Source: Rhodothermales bacterium
GTDB taxonomy: Bacteria; Bacteroidota; Rhodothermia; Rhodothermales; VXPQ01
Direction: 5' to 3'
DNA: 7,052 nucleotides
Assembly (NCBI GenBank): GCA_028283985.1
Contig: JANQSQ010000172.1
Coordinates: 1-7,052, forward strand
Part shown: positions 6,038 through 7,052 of the stretch, in pieces
Numbering within the stretch: the stretch's first letter is position 1
Layout of the letters: each line of letters begins with the position of its first letter
Notes under the pieces: generated by a model
The model's input: only the letters and a program-made list of their open reading frames with translations
The model's database searches: none
What the model was told of the DNA's origin: nothing
Translations under genes and position numbers: made by a program

Positions 6038-6856
6038 TCAGCGATCAACCCGACGAATAACAACGCGTCCATTACCACCCTGATTTTGCATCTCTTCCGT
6101 TTTCTTCTTCACAATAGCGGCGAACTCCTCCTGCGTAACCTCCCTGCCTTTTTCCGGAGCCGCCATCGATGCCTCCTCAGGCATCCCGGGCGAAACATGC
6201 GTGGCGTTCCAGGTCGTGAGATTTCCGTCGTCGATGGACAACACCAGAATCGCGCCGGGCAGCCCTCCGAACGAGGCGGGACCGATCGATACGGGAAGTT
6301 CCGGAGCAAACCAGGCTTCCACCATGGCGCTGTCCGCTTCCGTAACCGCCTTCTGGCATGCAAAACCGAGGTATTCGCTTTGCTCCCCCGTGAGGCGCCA
6401 GGCATATTCGGGACGGTCCCCCCGGATCAGGAAAGTGCGCCCAAGAAAATCTTTTTGCTCGGTAACCGTCCAGGCCTCGAGATCGGTGTACGTTACGCTA
6501 CGGTCCTGCGAACGCCTCATCCGTACACGTACAAACGTATCGCCCCGGGAATGACTCGCCGATCGATCGGCTATTGCGGTCGAATCGGAGGCAGGCGTCA
6601 TCAACGAGGCCGTTTCCGTAAAATGAAGGCTCCAGACCGTGGTGTCCACTGCGGACACGGAAGCCAGTAACTGCTCCTTGATTTCCTGGGGAAGTTCTGA
6701 CGGAAGTTCCATCATCCCCTCGGGGATTTCCGGCTTTACGGTTCGCTGGTAACGGATCGTTCCTGACGTCTGGGCAAGCCCCGTCGTCGGGAGCAGAGCA
6801 TACAGAGCCGCGCATCCCAACAGAATCGGCGCCATGGCCTTCAAGGCGGAACGCAT
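6038..6856 (-). CDS. GLPGLI-family secreted protein
   Basis: A 272-residue exported protein from the chosen start. The signal peptide covers about residues 1-29 (MRSALK, then a hydrophobic stretch ending TTGLAQ). The namesake motif is present as FGGLPGAI at about 196-203, preceded by a family-like pattern: KDFLGRTFLI at 135-144, then YLGFACQKA with a single mature cysteine at about 167. The C-terminal tail is charged and rich in Glu/Lys. GLPGLI proteins were first grouped from Porphyromonas gingivalis and relatives, are found mainly in Bacteroidota, and commonly sit beside beta-barrel receptors of the kind encoded next door; I know of no settled biochemical function. The ATG at 6856 gives the cleanest signal peptide; an ATG at 6886 with a weak AGG upstream or a TTG at 6913 are alternatives. 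The LLGC in the signal peptide resembles a lipobox, but hydrophobic residues continue after it, so a soluble periplasmic or surface protein is more likely. Confidence 0.9.
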   Translation of the reverse strand: MRSALKAMAPILLGCAALYALLPTTGLAQTSGTIRYQRTVKPEIPEGMMELPSELPQEIKEQLLASVSAVDTTVWSLHFTETASLMTPASDSTAIADRSASHSRGDTFVRVRMRRSQDRSVTYTDLEAWTVTEQKDFLGRTFLIRGDRPEYAWRLTGEQSEYLGFACQKAVTEADSAMVEAWFAPELPVSIGPASFGGLPGAILVLSIDDGNLTTWNATHVSPGMPEEASMAAPEKGREVTQEEFAAIVKKKTEEMQNQGGNGRVVIRRVDR

Positions 6857-6915
6857 TGTGAGAAATACCGCAGTATCAAGAGGCATATACCTGGTGCGTG
6901 TGTACAGTAACAAAC

Positions 6916-7052
6916 ATGAACGGTTCGGAGATCATCCCGGACAAGCTCGAGGGAACACGAATACAACGAACGTCGGCAGGGATATATTGTTTGCCGGAGA
7001 CAAGCGCCGAACGCATACCCGGCAAGCGGCGCTTCCCGGAGAAACCCCCCGC
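6916..7052 (+). CDS. Possible start of a divergent gene, cut by window edge
   Basis: An ATG at 6916 opens a frame of 45 codons without a stop up to the right edge. The encoded segment (starting MNGSEIIPDKLEG) has a balanced composition and no signal peptide, and is not recognised. It would be divergent from the GLPGLI gene with 30-60 bases between starts. There is no ribosome site, and third positions are GC-rich in the first dozen codons but less so after. A rival reading is the 3' end of a minus-strand gene stopping at the TGA at 6934-6932, which would be rich in Cys and Arg and looks less natural. It may also be plain intergenic DNA. Confidence 0.33.
   Translation, partial: MNGSEIIPDKLEGTRIQRTSAGIYCLPETSAERIPGKRRFPEKPP
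6991..7034. repeat. Two interleaved perfect inverted repeats upstream of the GLPGLI gene
   Basis: TTGCCGG at 6991-6997 is the reverse complement of 7019-7025, and AAGCGCCG at 7002-7009 is the reverse complement of 7027-7034. The arms interleave with a single base between the two right-hand arms, the same topology as the site at 1645-1691. Depending on what is transcribed, this could be a leader switch or pseudoknot, a terminator of a gene off the right edge, or an operator. If the plus-strand frame from 6916 is real, it lies inside coding sequence. The sequences of the two sites differ, so they are not copies of one repeat. Confidence 0.5.

Noticed and set aside
6811..6817. Lipoprotein signal in the GLPGLI protein (LLGC)
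   Set aside because: The cysteine is followed by more hydrophobic residues and a usual cleavage site at GLAQ, so it lies within the signal peptide core.

Overview
The window looks like a piece of a chromosome from a fairly GC-rich member of the Bacteroidota/Rhodothermota group. This is inferred from gene families. A GLPGLI-family secreted protein next to an outer-membrane beta-barrel receptor with an N-terminal carboxypeptidase-regulatory-like domain is a hallmark pairing of that group. Strong Shine-Dalgarno sequences are absent before almost every start, which also fits.

Layout, left to right. Positions 1-1606 (minus strand) carry subunit I of a heme-copper oxidase, cut by the left edge. 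Positions 1712-2506 (minus) carry a lipoprotein with an amicyanin-like copper site and a carboxypeptidase-regulatory-like C-terminus; it lies directly upstream of the oxidase gene, so the two probably form a transcription unit. Positions 2507-2606 are a short AT-rich divergent promoter region with two small palindromes. Positions 2607-2966 (plus) encode an unrecognised 119-residue protein. Positions 2967-3148 are a non-coding gap between convergent genes. Positions 3149-5959 (minus) encode a TonB-receptor-like beta-barrel protein, and 6038-6856 (minus) its GLPGLI partner, likely co-transcribed. The last 137 bases may begin a divergent plus-strand gene that leaves the window.

How the parts work together. 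The left block is respiratory: a periplasmic copper lipoprotein that could hand electrons to, or help assemble, a membrane terminal oxidase. The oxidase keeps every heme and copper ligand, the active-site tyrosine and the D-channel residues, but has isoleucine where the K-channel lysine belongs. The right block is an envelope module of unknown substrate.

The best leads are the K-channel-less oxidase paired with a solitary cupredoxin where a CuA subunit II gene would normally sit, and two non-coding sites (1645-1691 and 6991-7034) in which two perfect inverted repeats interleave with the same topology, compatible with an RNA pseudoknot or mutually exclusive hairpins. No tRNA, rRNA, CRISPR array, insertion sequence or phage gene was seen.
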